A stretch of DNA of 57,224 nt from Candidatus Rokuibacteriota bacterium (GTDB taxonomy: Bacteria > Methylomirabilota > Methylomirabilia > Rokubacteriales > CSP1-6). Position numbers and translations under genes: made by a program. Location of the stretch: NCBI GenBank assembly GCA_003220475.1, contig QHSO01000076.1:1-57224 (forward strand), given 5' to 3'. Below the pieces are notes generated by a model. That model saw only the letters and a list, made by a program, of their open reading frames with translations. It searched no databases and was not told the DNA's origin. Shown here one piece after another: positions 49,999 to 57,224 of this stretch; the stretch's first letter is position 1; each line of letters opens with the position of its first letter.

Positions 49999-51516
49999 GT
50001 GCAGATCCCCCTCGATCGCGACAAGCCGGTACCGCTGGCGCGGCAGATCCAGGCGCACCTCGAGCGACTGATTGCCGGACGGTTGCTCGCCCCGGGCGTG
50101 AAGCTCCCGGCCACGCGCGAGCTCGCGCAGTCGCTCGGCGTCAACCGCGCGACGGTGGCGCTCGCGTACGAGGAGCTGGTCGCCGCGGGCTGGGCCCGCG
50201 CGCACGTCGGGCAGGGGACGTTCGTCGCGGGGCCGCCGGAGGGGGCGACCGTGGTGGTCGAGCCGCCGGCGCAGCCCTTGAACTGGGCGGCGCTGCTCTC
50301 GCGAAGCGCGCGCATCGTGGACAACGACGCCGAGCGCGCGCGCGCGGCCGCGCCGACGGGCCCGCGCGACGGCGTGATCTCGTTCGCCGGCGGCATGCCG
50401 GACAGCGGCCTGTTTCCCACCGACGCGTTTCGTCGCGCGCTCAACGAGGTGGTGCGCGAGGAAGGCGAATCGTTGCTGCAGTACTATCCCGTCGGCGGCT
50501 ATCCGCCGCTGCGCCGTTATCTCGCCACGTACCTGCTGCGCTTCGGACTCGAGGCGCGCGCCGACGACATCCTGATCGTGAACGGCTCGCAGCAGGGCTT
50601 CGATCTCATCGCCCGGACGCTGCTCGATCCCGGCGACTCCGTCGCCATCGAGCAGCCGACGTACCCGCGCGCGATGCAGGTCTTCCGCTCGTTCGGCGCC
50701 TCCCTGCTGGCTGTCGACCGCGACGCCGGCGGCCCGCGCGTCGAGGCCTTCGAGCGGCTGCTCGAGCGCCAGGCGCCGAAGCTTTTCTACTGTCAGCCGT
50801 CCGCGCACAATCCGACCGGCCTCACCATCCGGCGCGACGTCGCGATGCGCCTGCTCGCGGTCGCGGCGCGCCATCAGGTGCCGGTGGTCGAGGACGGTTT
50901 CGATGGCAGCCTCTTTTACGGCGAGCGGCCGCCGGCGCCGTTGAAGGCGCTGGACCGCGATGGCGTGGTCGTCTACATCGGCACGTTCTCGAAGGTGCTG
51001 TTTCCGGGCTTGCGGCTCGGCTGGCTGGTGGCACCGCCGCCGCTGGCCGAGCGGCTGCGGGCGGCCAAGCAGCTGGCCGACCTGCACACGAGCGCGCTGC
51101 TGCAGGCCGCCGTGCACCGGTTCTGCGAGCGGCGATTGCTCGATCGCCACGTCGCGCGCATCGCCGGCGAGTACCGCCGTCGCCGTGACGCGCTCCTGGC
51201 CGCGCTGAAGCGGCGCATGCCGGAGGGCGTCACGTGGACCGAGCCGGAGGGTGGGTTCTCACTGCTCGTGACGCTGCCGGCGGGGCTGGACGCGCGCGCC
51301 TTGCTGCCGCGCGCGCTCGAGCGCGGCGTGGCCTACACTCCGGGGGCGGCGTTCTGGGTGGACGGCAGCGGCGAGCGCACGCTGCGGCTGTCGTTTTCGT
51401 CGCTCCAGGCGGGGAAGATCGAGGAGGGCGTGCGGCGGCTCGGCGAGCTGATCCGCGAGGCACGCAAGCGTCCGAGCGCGCACCCGGTCGAGCGCGTGGC
51501 GGCGCCGCTGGTGTGA
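49999..51516 (+). CDS. MocR-family transcriptional regulator (GntR HTH plus aminotransferase fold), PdxR-like
   Basis: 505 residues from GTG 49999 with AAGGAGG upstream. A GntR winged helix (about 1-75: [48 protein letters not shown]) precedes a fold-I aminotransferase domain (about 110-480). That domain has [19 protein letters not shown], the SAHNPTG loop and the PLP lysine in [15 protein letters not shown]. Members bound to PLP often control pdxST. Its position directly upstream of pdxS on the same strand fits the PdxR role, though pdxR is usually divergent. Confidence 0.88.
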   Translation: MQIPLDRDKPVPLARQIQAHLERLIAGRLLAPGVKLPATRELAQSLGVNRATVALAYEELVAAGWARAHVGQGTFVAGPPEGATVVVEPPAQPLNWAALLSRSARIVDNDAERARAAAPTGPRDGVISFAGGMPDSGLFPTDAFRRALNEVVREEGESLLQYYPVGGYPPLRRYLATYLLRFGLEARADDILIVNGSQQGFDLIARTLLDPGDSVAIEQPTYPRAMQVFRSFGASLLAVDRDAGGPRVEAFERLLERQAPKLFYCQPSAHNPTGLTIRRDVAMRLLAVAARHQVPVVEDGFDGSLFYGERPPAPLKALDRDGVVVYIGTFSKVLFPGLRLGWLVAPPPLAERLRAAKQLADLHTSALLQAAVHRFCERRLLDRHVARIAGEYRRRRDALLAALKRRMPEGVTWTEPEGGFSLLVTLPAGLDARALLPRALERGVAYTPGAAFWVDGSGERTLRLSFSSLQAGKIEEGVRRLGELIREARKRPSAHPVERVAAPLV

Positions 51517-51586
51517 GGATTGGACTCGCATACTCGACGCCCGACCGTCGAGCGCCGGAGCGCTGCGAAGGCGCTCGGGCGGCAAA

Positions 51587-51592
51587 TATAAA
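51587..51592 (+). promoter_or_regulatory. AT-rich -10-like box before pdxS
   Basis: TATAAA lies 10 nt before the ATG at 51603, with a poly-G Shine-Dalgarno-like AGGGGG between. It may give pdxS an internal promoter regulated by the upstream MocR protein. Confidence 0.4.
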
Positions 51593-51602
51593 AGGGGGCC
51601 TT

Positions 51603-52499
51603 ATGGCTGACGTGAACGGACTGAGGATCGCGGATCGCAAGCACATCGGGCTGGCGGAAATGCTCAAGGGCGGCGTCATCATGGACGTCACCAACGCGGA
51701 GCAGGCGAAGATCGCCGAGGACGCGGGCGCGGCATCCGTCATGGCGCTGGAGCGCGTGCCGTCGGACATCCGCCGCGACGGTGGCGTGGCGCGCATGTCG
51801 CCCGTGAAAAAGATCCAGGAGATCCAGAAGGCCGTGACCATTCCGGTCATGGCCAAGGCGCGCATCGGGCATTTCGTCGAGGCGCAGATTCTCGAGGCGC
51901 TCGGCGTCGACTTCATCGACGAGTCGGAGGTGCTCACGCCCGCCGACGAGCACTTCCACATCGACAAGTTCGCGTTCCGCGTGCCGTTCGTCTGCGGCTG
52001 CCGAGATCTCGGCGAAGCGCTGCGCCGCATCGGCGAGGGCGCGGCGATGATCCGCACCAAGGGCGAGGCGGGCTCCGGCAACATCGTCGAGGCCGTGCGT
52101 CACATGCGCGCGATCGTCTCCGGCATTCGGCGGCTGACCGTGCTGTCGCCCGAAGAGCTGATGACCGAGGCGAAGAACCTCGGGGCGCCCTACGATCTGG
52201 TGCGCTGGGTCGCGCAGGCCGGCAAGCTGCCGGTGCCGAATTTCTCGGCGGGTGGAATCGCCACGCCGGCCGACGCCGCCCTGATGATGCAGCTGGGAGC
52301 CGAGGCCGTCTTCGTCGGCTCGGGAATCTTCAAGTCGTCCGATCCGGCCAAGCGCGCGAAGGCCGTCGTCCAGGCCACGACGCACTTCAAGGACCCGGAC
52401 GTGCTCGTTCGTGTCAGCGAAGATCTCGGCGATGCGATGGTGGGCATCGAGACGAGCAAGCTGGCCGAGAAAGACCTGATGCAGACCAGGGGCTGGTAG
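51603..52499 (+). CDS. pdxS: Pyridoxal 5'-phosphate synthase subunit PdxS
   Basis: 298 residues, the standard length. The opening [31 protein letters not shown] includes the catalytic Asp28. The Schiff-base lysine is in [10 protein letters not shown] (Lys85) and the second catalytic lysine in [10 protein letters not shown]. The C-terminus ENDS GW, as in most PdxS. Together with PdxT it makes PLP from ribose 5-phosphate, glyceraldehyde 3-phosphate and glutamine (DXP-independent route). The alternative upstream start overlaps the MocR gene and is rejected. Confidence 0.97.
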   Translation: MADVNGLRIADRKHIGLAEMLKGGVIMDVTNAEQAKIAEDAGAASVMALERVPSDIRRDGGVARMSPVKKIQEIQKAVTIPVMAKARIGHFVEAQILEALGVDFIDESEVLTPADEHFHIDKFAFRVPFVCGCRDLGEALRRIGEGAAMIRTKGEAGSGNIVEAVRHMRAIVSGIRRLTVLSPEELMTEAKNLGAPYDLVRWVAQAGKLPVPNFSAGGIATPADAALMMQLGAEAVFVGSGIFKSSDPAKRAKAVVQATTHFKDPDVLVRVSEDLGDAMVGIETSKLAEKDLMQTRGW

Positions 52500-52501
52500 C
52501 G

Positions 52502-53119
52502 ATGAAGATCGGCGTCCTCGCGCTCCAGGGCGACTTCGATCGGCATGCCAAGGCGCTCGCGCGCTGCGGCGTGAGCCGCTCTGAAGAAATCCAGGCGGTC
52601 GAAGTGCGCAAGCCCGCGGAGCTCGCGGACGTCGATGGTCTCATCATCCCCGGCGGCGAGAGCACGACGTTGCTCAAGCTGATGGAGGCCTGGGGCTTCG
52701 TTCCCGCGCTGGAGAAGTTCCACGCCGAGGGGCGGCCCATCTTCGGCACGTGTGCGGGACTGATTTTGCTCGCGCGCGACGTCGACAATCCCCGGCAGTT
52801 CTCGCTCGACTTCATCGACGTCGGCGTCGAGCGCAACGCCTACGGTCGTCAGCGCGAGTCCTTCGAGGCGCGCGGCAGCGCGAGCCTGGAGGGCCGGCCC
52901 ACGCCGGTCGAGATGGTCTTCATTCGCGCGCCCCGCATCCGGCGCGTCGGCGCCGGCGTCGAGACGCTCGCGCACCATGCGGACGAGCCGGTGCTGGCGC
53001 GGCAGGGCAGTGTGCTCGTCGCCACCTTCCATCCGGAGCTGACCGACGACCCCACCATCCACGAATACTTCTGCGCGATGGTGGCGCGAGCCGCCGCACG
53101 TCGCGGGGCCGCCGCGTGA
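52502..53119 (+). CDS. pdxT: Pyridoxal 5'-phosphate synthase glutaminase subunit PdxT
   Basis: 205 residues, two bases after pdxS. Class-I glutaminase triad: Cys84 in GTCAGLILLA, then His and Glu in TFHPELTDD. It opens MKIGVLALQGDFDRHAKAL with the conserved GGESTT loop at about 51-56. It supplies ammonia to PdxS within the 12+12 synthase complex. Its TGA overlaps the start of the next gene by 4 bp. Confidence 0.96.
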   Translation: MKIGVLALQGDFDRHAKALARCGVSRSEEIQAVEVRKPAELADVDGLIIPGGESTTLLKLMEAWGFVPALEKFHAEGRPIFGTCAGLILLARDVDNPRQFSLDFIDVGVERNAYGRQRESFEARGSASLEGRPTPVEMVFIRAPRIRRVGAGVETLAHHADEPVLARQGSVLVATFHPELTDDPTIHEYFCAMVARAAARRGAAA

Positions 53120-53739
53120 TTTTCCACGACATCTACACGAACGTGCCGGCGGCCGAGATCGACCGATTCGTCCGCGCACAGGAGCTCGGCCGTCTGGTGA
53201 CGGTCTCGAGCGACGGCGTGCCACATCTCGGCGTCTATCCGTTCACGTACGACGGCACGGCGTTCGACGTGCACCTCGTGCGCAGCGACGAGCAGATCGC
53301 GGACCTCGTGGCATGCCCGCGGTGCATGTTCGAGGTCGACGAGGTCCTCGCGACCATTCCGTCGTACTGGGTGGATCCCGAGAACGCGATCATGGCCACC
53401 GCGTACCATCGCACCGTGATGTTCGACTGCGAGGCGACGGTGTCCGGCGATGCGAACGAGCTGGCCGCGCAGCAGATGCGGCTGCTGGCCCGGTACCAGC
53501 CGGAGGGCGGCTTCCGGCCGGTGACCGCCGACGATCCGATGTATCGCGGAGCCATTCATCACATCGCGGCCGTGCGGCTGCAGGTGCGCGCGTGTCGCGC
53601 CAAGTTCAAGCTCGCGCAGAACCGTCCGCCCCAGGTGCGGGCGCGCATTGCGGAGGCGCTGCGAAAACGTGGCCGCCCGAGCGACGAGCGTGCGGCCGAG
53701 GCGCTGTTGTGGACGATCGAGCAGGAGGCCAAGCGATGA
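53116..53739 (+). CDS. PaiB-like FMN-binding pyridoxamine-phosphate-oxidase-fold protein
   Basis: 207 residues from a GTG in a 4-bp overlap with pdxT. The split-barrel FMN fold is seen in GRLVTVSSDGVPHLGVYPFTYDG, VRSDEQIADL and the EVDEVLATIPSYW strand. The C-terminal AKFKLAQNRPPQVRARIAEAL resembles the PaiB negative-regulator subgroup. It could be a flavin-dependent oxidase, possibly acting on B6 vitamers given the operon, but the fold is shared by many unrelated enzymes. Confidence 0.8.
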   Translation: MIFHDIYTNVPAAEIDRFVRAQELGRLVTVSSDGVPHLGVYPFTYDGTAFDVHLVRSDEQIADLVACPRCMFEVDEVLATIPSYWVDPENAIMATAYHRTVMFDCEATVSGDANELAAQQMRLLARYQPEGGFRPVTADDPMYRGAIHHIAAVRLQVRACRAKFKLAQNRPPQVRARIAEALRKRGRPSDERAAEALLWTIEQEAKR

Positions 53740-54527
53740 AGATCACCGCGAACGGCGTTCAGATGAACTACACGCTCGAAGGCCCGGCCGATGCGCCGAT
53801 GGTCACCATGAGTCACTCACTCGCGACGGATCTGTCGATGTGGGATCCGCAGGCGAAGGCCCTCGCCCAGCGCTACCGCGTTCTCCGCTACGACACGCGC
53901 GGCCACGGCGGCACCGACGCCCCCGCCGAGGCCTACACGCTGACGCAGCTGGCCGACGACGCCCGCGCGCTGCTGAAGGCGCTGGGCGTCGCGCATACGC
54001 ACTGGATCGGCCTGTCGATGGGCGGCATGATCGGGCAGACGCTCGCCCTGACCTCGCCCGAAATATTGAAGTCGCTGAGTCTTTGCGATACGTCGAGTCG
54101 CATCCCGGCCGAGATGAAGCATGTCTGGGACGAGCGCATCTCGACCGTCGCGGCCAAGGGCATGGACCCGCTGGTCGAGCCGACGATCGCGCGGTGGTTC
54201 ACGCCGAAGTTCATCGAGACGCGACAGGACGTGATCGAGCCGGTGCGTGCGATGATCCGCCGCACGCCCCCGAAGGGCTACGTCGGCTGCTGCCACGCGA
54301 TCAAAGCGCTCGATCTCACCGATCGGCTGAAGGCGATTGCGCTGCCGACGCTCATCGTCGTCGGCGCGCAGGACCAGGGCACGCCGCTCGCCGCCTCGCA
54401 GGCGATCCACGATCAGATCAAAGGTTCGGAGCTCGTCGTGCTCGACCCGGCGTCGCATCTGTCGAACCTCGAGCAGCCCGACGCGTTCACTCGTGCGCTC
54501 GAGCAATTCCTCAAGCGCGTCTCGTAA
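53736..54527 (+). CDS. Alpha/beta hydrolase (3-oxoadipate enol-lactonase-like)
   Basis: 263 residues, ATG overlapping the previous stop. The nucleophile elbow is GLSMGGMIGQTLAL, the acid lies in VVGAQDQGTP, and the histidine in DPASHLSNLEQPD. RYDTRGHGGTDAP and HTHWIGLSMGG are typical for PcaD-like lactonases, but the surroundings give no aromatic-degradation context. The last gene of the pdx operon; the terminator follows at 54541. Confidence 0.85.
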   Translation: MKITANGVQMNYTLEGPADAPMVTMSHSLATDLSMWDPQAKALAQRYRVLRYDTRGHGGTDAPAEAYTLTQLADDARALLKALGVAHTHWIGLSMGGMIGQTLALTSPEILKSLSLCDTSSRIPAEMKHVWDERISTVAAKGMDPLVEPTIARWFTPKFIETRQDVIEPVRAMIRRTPPKGYVGCCHAIKALDLTDRLKAIALPTLIVVGAQDQGTPLAASQAIHDQIKGSELVVLDPASHLSNLEQPDAFTRALEQFLKRVS

Positions 54528-54540
54528 GCGCCTGCTGGAT

Positions 54541-54581
54541 CTGGGCCCTCCCATAACGACTTGACAGCAGGGAGGGCCCAG
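54541..54581. terminator. Terminator hairpin with an embedded -35 box
   Basis: CTGGGCCCTCCC (54541-54552) pairs perfectly with 54570-54581 over a 17-nt loop. Within that loop lies TTGACA (54561-54566), the -35 of the next operon. The stem can terminate pdx transcription; its right arm becomes part of the spacer of the next promoter. Confidence 0.6.
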
Positions 54582-54591
54582 GGCGTACGCT
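54561..54591 (+). promoter_or_regulatory. Promoter of the 2-oxoacid:ferredoxin oxidoreductase operon
   Basis: Consensus TTGACA at 54561-54566 and TACGCT at 54586-54591, spacer 19 nt. The -35 lies inside the loop of the upstream terminator. Confidence 0.5.
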
Positions 54592-54612
54592 CTGGTCGGA
54601 CCAGCCGACCAG
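54592..54612 (+). promoter_or_regulatory. Operator-like inverted repeat at the start of the oxidoreductase operon
   Basis: CTGGTCGG (54592-54599) and its complement at 54605-54612, with a 5-nt centre. It directly follows the -10 and precedes the CAGGAGG Shine-Dalgarno site, so it could bind a repressor or fold in the 5' leader. Confidence 0.45.
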
Positions 54613-54632
54613 TACCACCGCCAGGAGGCCGT

Positions 54633-55838
54633 ATGTCAGCGCTGATCTGCGAAGTCGTCTACCGAGGCATCTTCCAGAAGAACCTCGCCGCTCGCATCAC
54701 ACGCGGGATCGTGTTGTCGGCCCGCAAGTCCGGACGCTGGGGCATCGCGTTCGGCCGCTACGGCGACAGCCCGCAGCGTAACGGCATTCCCGCCAAGGAC
54801 TTCGCGATCGTGGCGGATACGAAGGAAGAGCTCGAGCAGAACATGGCCCGCTATGAGCCCAAGCACGTCGACGTGACCGTCTGCGTCGACGACACGCTTT
54901 CGAAGGGCGTCGAGTCATGGGCATGGTATGGCCTGCAGCCGATCAACCGGCTGACGGAGCCGAACGGCACGCTCCTGATGACCTCGCTGCAGTCGTTCGA
55001 TGCACTGCTCAAGGACATCCACATGAAGGACGCGCCGTACAAGCTGTCGCTGATCCGCGCGAAGGCGAGCTTCTCCGGCCTGTGGGTCTATAAAGAGGAC
55101 CACACGGAGGTTCGCATTCTCGGCGCGCTGGCCAAGATCGCGCCCTCCTTCCTCACGCTCGACGCCGTCGCCGAGGCGATCAAGGAGATGGAGTGGGGGT
55201 CCGAGCTCAAAGTGGCCTCCGCCCGCAAGACCTACGAGCGCATCGAGACCCGAGAGGTGAAGATCACCGAGGGTAACGCCGAGGTTCCCTACGCCTTCGA
55301 GATGCCCAAGTGGTGGGAAATGCGGGAGGGTGTCACCATCCCGGCCATTCCCATCGGCAAGCCGAAGGAGGGCGGGCAGGGCTACGTGCCCGAGCGCAAC
55401 CCGTACTTCAAGAAATTCTCGACGCGCACGATGCGCCCGGTGATCGACTTCGACACGTGCGTGAAGTGCAACCTCTGCTGGATCGCGTGCCCGGATTCGT
55501 GCTTCGACGTGATGCCCGACGGGACCTTCGACGCGAACATGGACGCGTGCTGCGGCTGCGGCGTCTGCGAGGCCGTCTGCCCGGTCGAGAACTGCATCAC
55601 GATGGTGAACGAGTCCGTGTTCAACGACAACGCGAGCCAGTGGGAGATGTGGCGCACGGACAAGACCGCGTATAAGACCTGGCTCACGGCCACCATCGGC
55701 GACAAGAAGACGACCGCTCGCTCGCACGGCTTCCGCTTCCGCGGACAATACGACGAGGAGCTCAAGAAGGATCTCGAGACCGGCGGCGTGGAGATCGCGG
55801 CCGGCATCCCGGGCGAAAACGCCGCCCGCAAGGTGTAG
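54633..55838 (+). CDS. 2-oxoacid:ferredoxin oxidoreductase, fused gamma and delta (2x4Fe-4S) subunits
   Basis: 401 residues from ATG 54633. Residues about 1-190 form the gamma-type domain (VYRGIFQKNLAARITRGIVLSARKSG, VCVDDTLSKG, GTLLMTS). A linker follows, then the delta ferredoxin domain, which begins RPVIDFDTCVKCNLCWIACPDSC and has a second CCGCGVCEAVCPVENC site, together binding two 4Fe-4S clusters. It moves electrons from the TPP enzyme to ferredoxin. In most Por systems PorG and PorD are separate genes. Encoded first in the operon. Confidence 0.9.
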   Translation: MSALICEVVYRGIFQKNLAARITRGIVLSARKSGRWGIAFGRYGDSPQRNGIPAKDFAIVADTKEELEQNMARYEPKHVDVTVCVDDTLSKGVESWAWYGLQPINRLTEPNGTLLMTSLQSFDALLKDIHMKDAPYKLSLIRAKASFSGLWVYKEDHTEVRILGALAKIAPSFLTLDAVAEAIKEMEWGSELKVASARKTYERIETREVKITEGNAEVPYAFEMPKWWEMREGVTIPAIPIGKPKEGGQGYVPERNPYFKKFSTRTMRPVIDFDTCVKCNLCWIACPDSCFDVMPDGTFDANMDACCGCGVCEAVCPVENCITMVNESVFNDNASQWEMWRTDKTAYKTWLTATIGDKKTTARSHGFRFRGQYDEELKKDLETGGVEIAAGIPGENAARKV

Positions 55839-55847
55839 GAGAACACG

Positions 55848-57074
55848 ATGGCGATTGCGACGGCGACCCAGGCCGCGAGCGAGGACAAGGAACTCCTAAT
55901 CTCGGGCAGCGAGGCGGTGGCGGAGGCGCTCGTGCTGGTCGACCTCGACGTGGTGACGGCGTATCCGATCCGCCCGTACGATACCGTCATGCAGGCGATC
56001 GCGAAGAAGATCGCCAACGGTCAGCTGGTGGCCGAGTACATCGTGGCCGAGGGCGAGCACAGCCAGTTCGAGATCGTGAAGCACGCCTCGACCGTCGGCG
56101 CGCGCGTGTTCTGCGGCTCGTCCGGTGTGGGCTGGATGTACGCGATGGAGTGCCTGGTGGTGACTCCGCCGCTGCGCGTGCCGATGGTGGCGCTGGTCGG
56201 CAACCGTGCACTCGACGACCCGGGGGCATTCGGCGTCGAGCACAACGACGCGCTCGTCGTCCGTGACCTCGGCTGGATGCTCTGCTGGATCGACACCTCG
56301 CAGGAGGCGCTCGACACCACGCTCATCGCCTATCGGGTGGCCGAAGATCGGCGCATCTTCCTGCCGCTGGCCATCTCGGCGGACGGCGCGTTCCTCACGC
56401 ACTCGCAGGCGATCACGCTGGTGCCACCCAAGGAGAAGGTCGACCGCTTTCTGCCGCGCTACGACCGCGGCGACCTGCTGCTGCATCCGGACAACCCCAT
56501 CACCGTGGCGCCGCAGGCAAACGAGGACTGGGTCATCGAGATCCGCCGTCAGAACGACGAGGCGATGAAGCGCGCGGTCGGCGTGATCGAGGAGGCCTAC
56601 GCGGACTTCCGGCGCATCTTCGGCCGTGGGCCGGAGAACCCGTGGTTCGAGGAGTACATGGCCGAGGACGCCGACGTGATCCTGATCGGCATGGGGACGA
56701 TCTCGCTGCCGCTCAAGGTCGCGATCCGGGAGCTGCGCGCCAAGGGCAAGAAGGTCGGGCTGATCCGACTGCGCTGGTTCCGGCCATTTCCTTTCGAGCG
56801 GCTCGCGCAAGCGCTCGGCCGGGCCAAGGCCATCGGCGTCATCGACCGCGACTACTCGTTCGGCTCGCCGTTCCATTCGGGCGTGGTGGCCAACGAGATC
56901 CGCGCGGCGATGTACAACGCCGACAAGCGCCCGCCGCTGCTGAGCTTCATCTGCGGCCTGGGCGGCCGCGAGGTCATGCTCGAGGACGTCTACAAGGCCG
57001 TCGACATGTGCTACGCCGCCGCGACCGCAGGGAAGTCGGACAGCAAGACGCACTGGCTCGGCGTTCGGGAATAG
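55848..57074 (+). CDS. 2-oxoacid:ferredoxin oxidoreductase alpha subunit
   Basis: 408 residues from ATG 55848, 9 bp after the gamma-delta gene, with a GTAGGAGAACAC site. The pyrimidine-binding POR_N domain starts LLISGSEAVAEALVLVDLDVVTAYPIRPYD, with VAEYIVAEGEHSQFEIVKHAS and FCGSSGVGWMYAMECL. The C-terminal domain has DVILIGMGTISLPLKVAIRELRAKGKKVGLIRLRWFRPFP. It catalyses 2-oxoacid decarboxylation with the beta subunit; pyruvate or a branched-chain acid cannot be told apart by eye. Confidence 0.92.
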   Translation: MAIATATQAASEDKELLISGSEAVAEALVLVDLDVVTAYPIRPYDTVMQAIAKKIANGQLVAEYIVAEGEHSQFEIVKHASTVGARVFCGSSGVGWMYAMECLVVTPPLRVPMVALVGNRALDDPGAFGVEHNDALVVRDLGWMLCWIDTSQEALDTTLIAYRVAEDRRIFLPLAISADGAFLTHSQAITLVPPKEKVDRFLPRYDRGDLLLHPDNPITVAPQANEDWVIEIRRQNDEAMKRAVGVIEEAYADFRRIFGRGPENPWFEEYMAEDADVILIGMGTISLPLKVAIRELRAKGKKVGLIRLRWFRPFPFERLAQALGRAKAIGVIDRDYSFGSPFHSGVVANEIRAAMYNADKRPPLLSFICGLGGREVMLEDVYKAVDMCYAAATAGKSDSKTHWLGVRE

Positions 57075-57086
57075 GAGAGGACGGTC

Positions 57087-57224
57087 ATGGCTGAGACGAC
57101 GTTCACCAACGCGACGCAGGTCCTCGAGCCGTTCCGGGGGATCAAGAAGGTCACCATCGAGGAATACTTCACCTCCGGGCATCGCACGTGCCAGGGCTGC
57201 GAGTCCGCGCTCGTCATGAAGTTG
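57087..57224 (+). CDS. 2-oxoacid:ferredoxin oxidoreductase beta subunit, N-terminal part, cut by window end
   Basis: ATG 57087 after an AGGAGAGG site; 46 codons are present before the window ends. The visible text TIEEYFTSGHRTCQGCESAL carries the CxxC pair typical of the cluster-binding N-terminus of TPP-binding beta subunits (PorB). It completes the gamma-delta, alpha, beta order of the operon. Confidence 0.88.
   Translation, partial: MAETTFTNATQVLEPFRGIKKVTIEEYFTSGHRTCQGCESALVMKL

Overview
This is a high-GC (roughly 70%) bacterial chromosome segment of about 57 kb, densely packed with about 55 genes on both strands. No rRNA, tRNA, CRISPR array, insertion sequence or phage module is visible. 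The gene mix (amidohydrolases, alpha/beta hydrolases, a peptide-type ABC transporter, SoxCD, a corrinoid-protein reactivase, CoA-pathway enzymes, a multi-subunit 2-oxoacid:ferredoxin oxidoreductase and a probable selenoprotein) resembles a metabolically versatile soil or subsurface lineage such as Candidatus Rokubacteria/Methylomirabilota. That placement is inferred from GC and gene content only; no marker gene was aligned.

Layout. 1-9.1 kb: a cut-off NMT1-type binding protein, a BON-domain secreted protein, two amidohydrolases with small partners, an esterase, a secreted lactonase-like MBL protein, a His/Pro/Tyr-rich secreted protein and a MscS channel. 9-16.4 kb: a PLP aminotransferase divergent from a damaged enolase-superfamily gene, a dipeptide-type ABC binding protein with two permeases, and SoxC-SoxD. 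16.4-25.8 kb: a damaged cupin-like gene, a two-domain hydrolase, a GDP-mannose 4,6-dehydratase-like SDR, FecR, DUF4118 and cNMP-binding proteins, a homoserine-acetyltransferase-like hydrolase and a large hybrid histidine kinase. 25.8-37.8 kb: acyl-CoA ligase, DUF1330, hydrolase, two DMT transporters, secreted DUF5666-like proteins, a second cNMP protein, MlaC, a second FecR protein, a damaged TPR/beta-barrel protein, QueF and YchF. 37.8-45.3 kb: an overlapping operon of RACo-like corrinoid activator, MaoC-like hydratase and a damaged UroD-family methyltransferase, then a damaged AsmA/DUF748 giant. 45.3-49.9 kb: GatC/AtzG-like plus amidase, a PCP_red-domain protein, a frameshifted Smr protein, a tiny ORF with an AhpD/CMD-family gene interrupted by an in-frame TGA, and a FAD/Rieske oxidoreductase. 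50-57.2 kb: a MocR regulator, pdxS-pdxT, a PaiB-like flavoprotein, a hydrolase, then a 2-oxoacid:ferredoxin oxidoreductase operon cut by the window end.

Three observations stand out. First, the AhpD-like gene at 47917-48225 (minus) reads through a TGA that sits exactly at the second cysteine position of a CxxC redox motif. It is followed at the expected distance by a strong SECIS-like hairpin, so it is very probably a selenoprotein, paired with an unrecognised 57-residue protein. Second, at least a dozen genes carry a TANNNT -10 element only 5-9 nt before the start codon, implying widespread leaderless transcription. Third, six genes show the same kind of scar: an internal loss of coding sequence, usually with a frame change. 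This is either assembly error or real gene decay and must be settled before functional conclusions are drawn from those genes.
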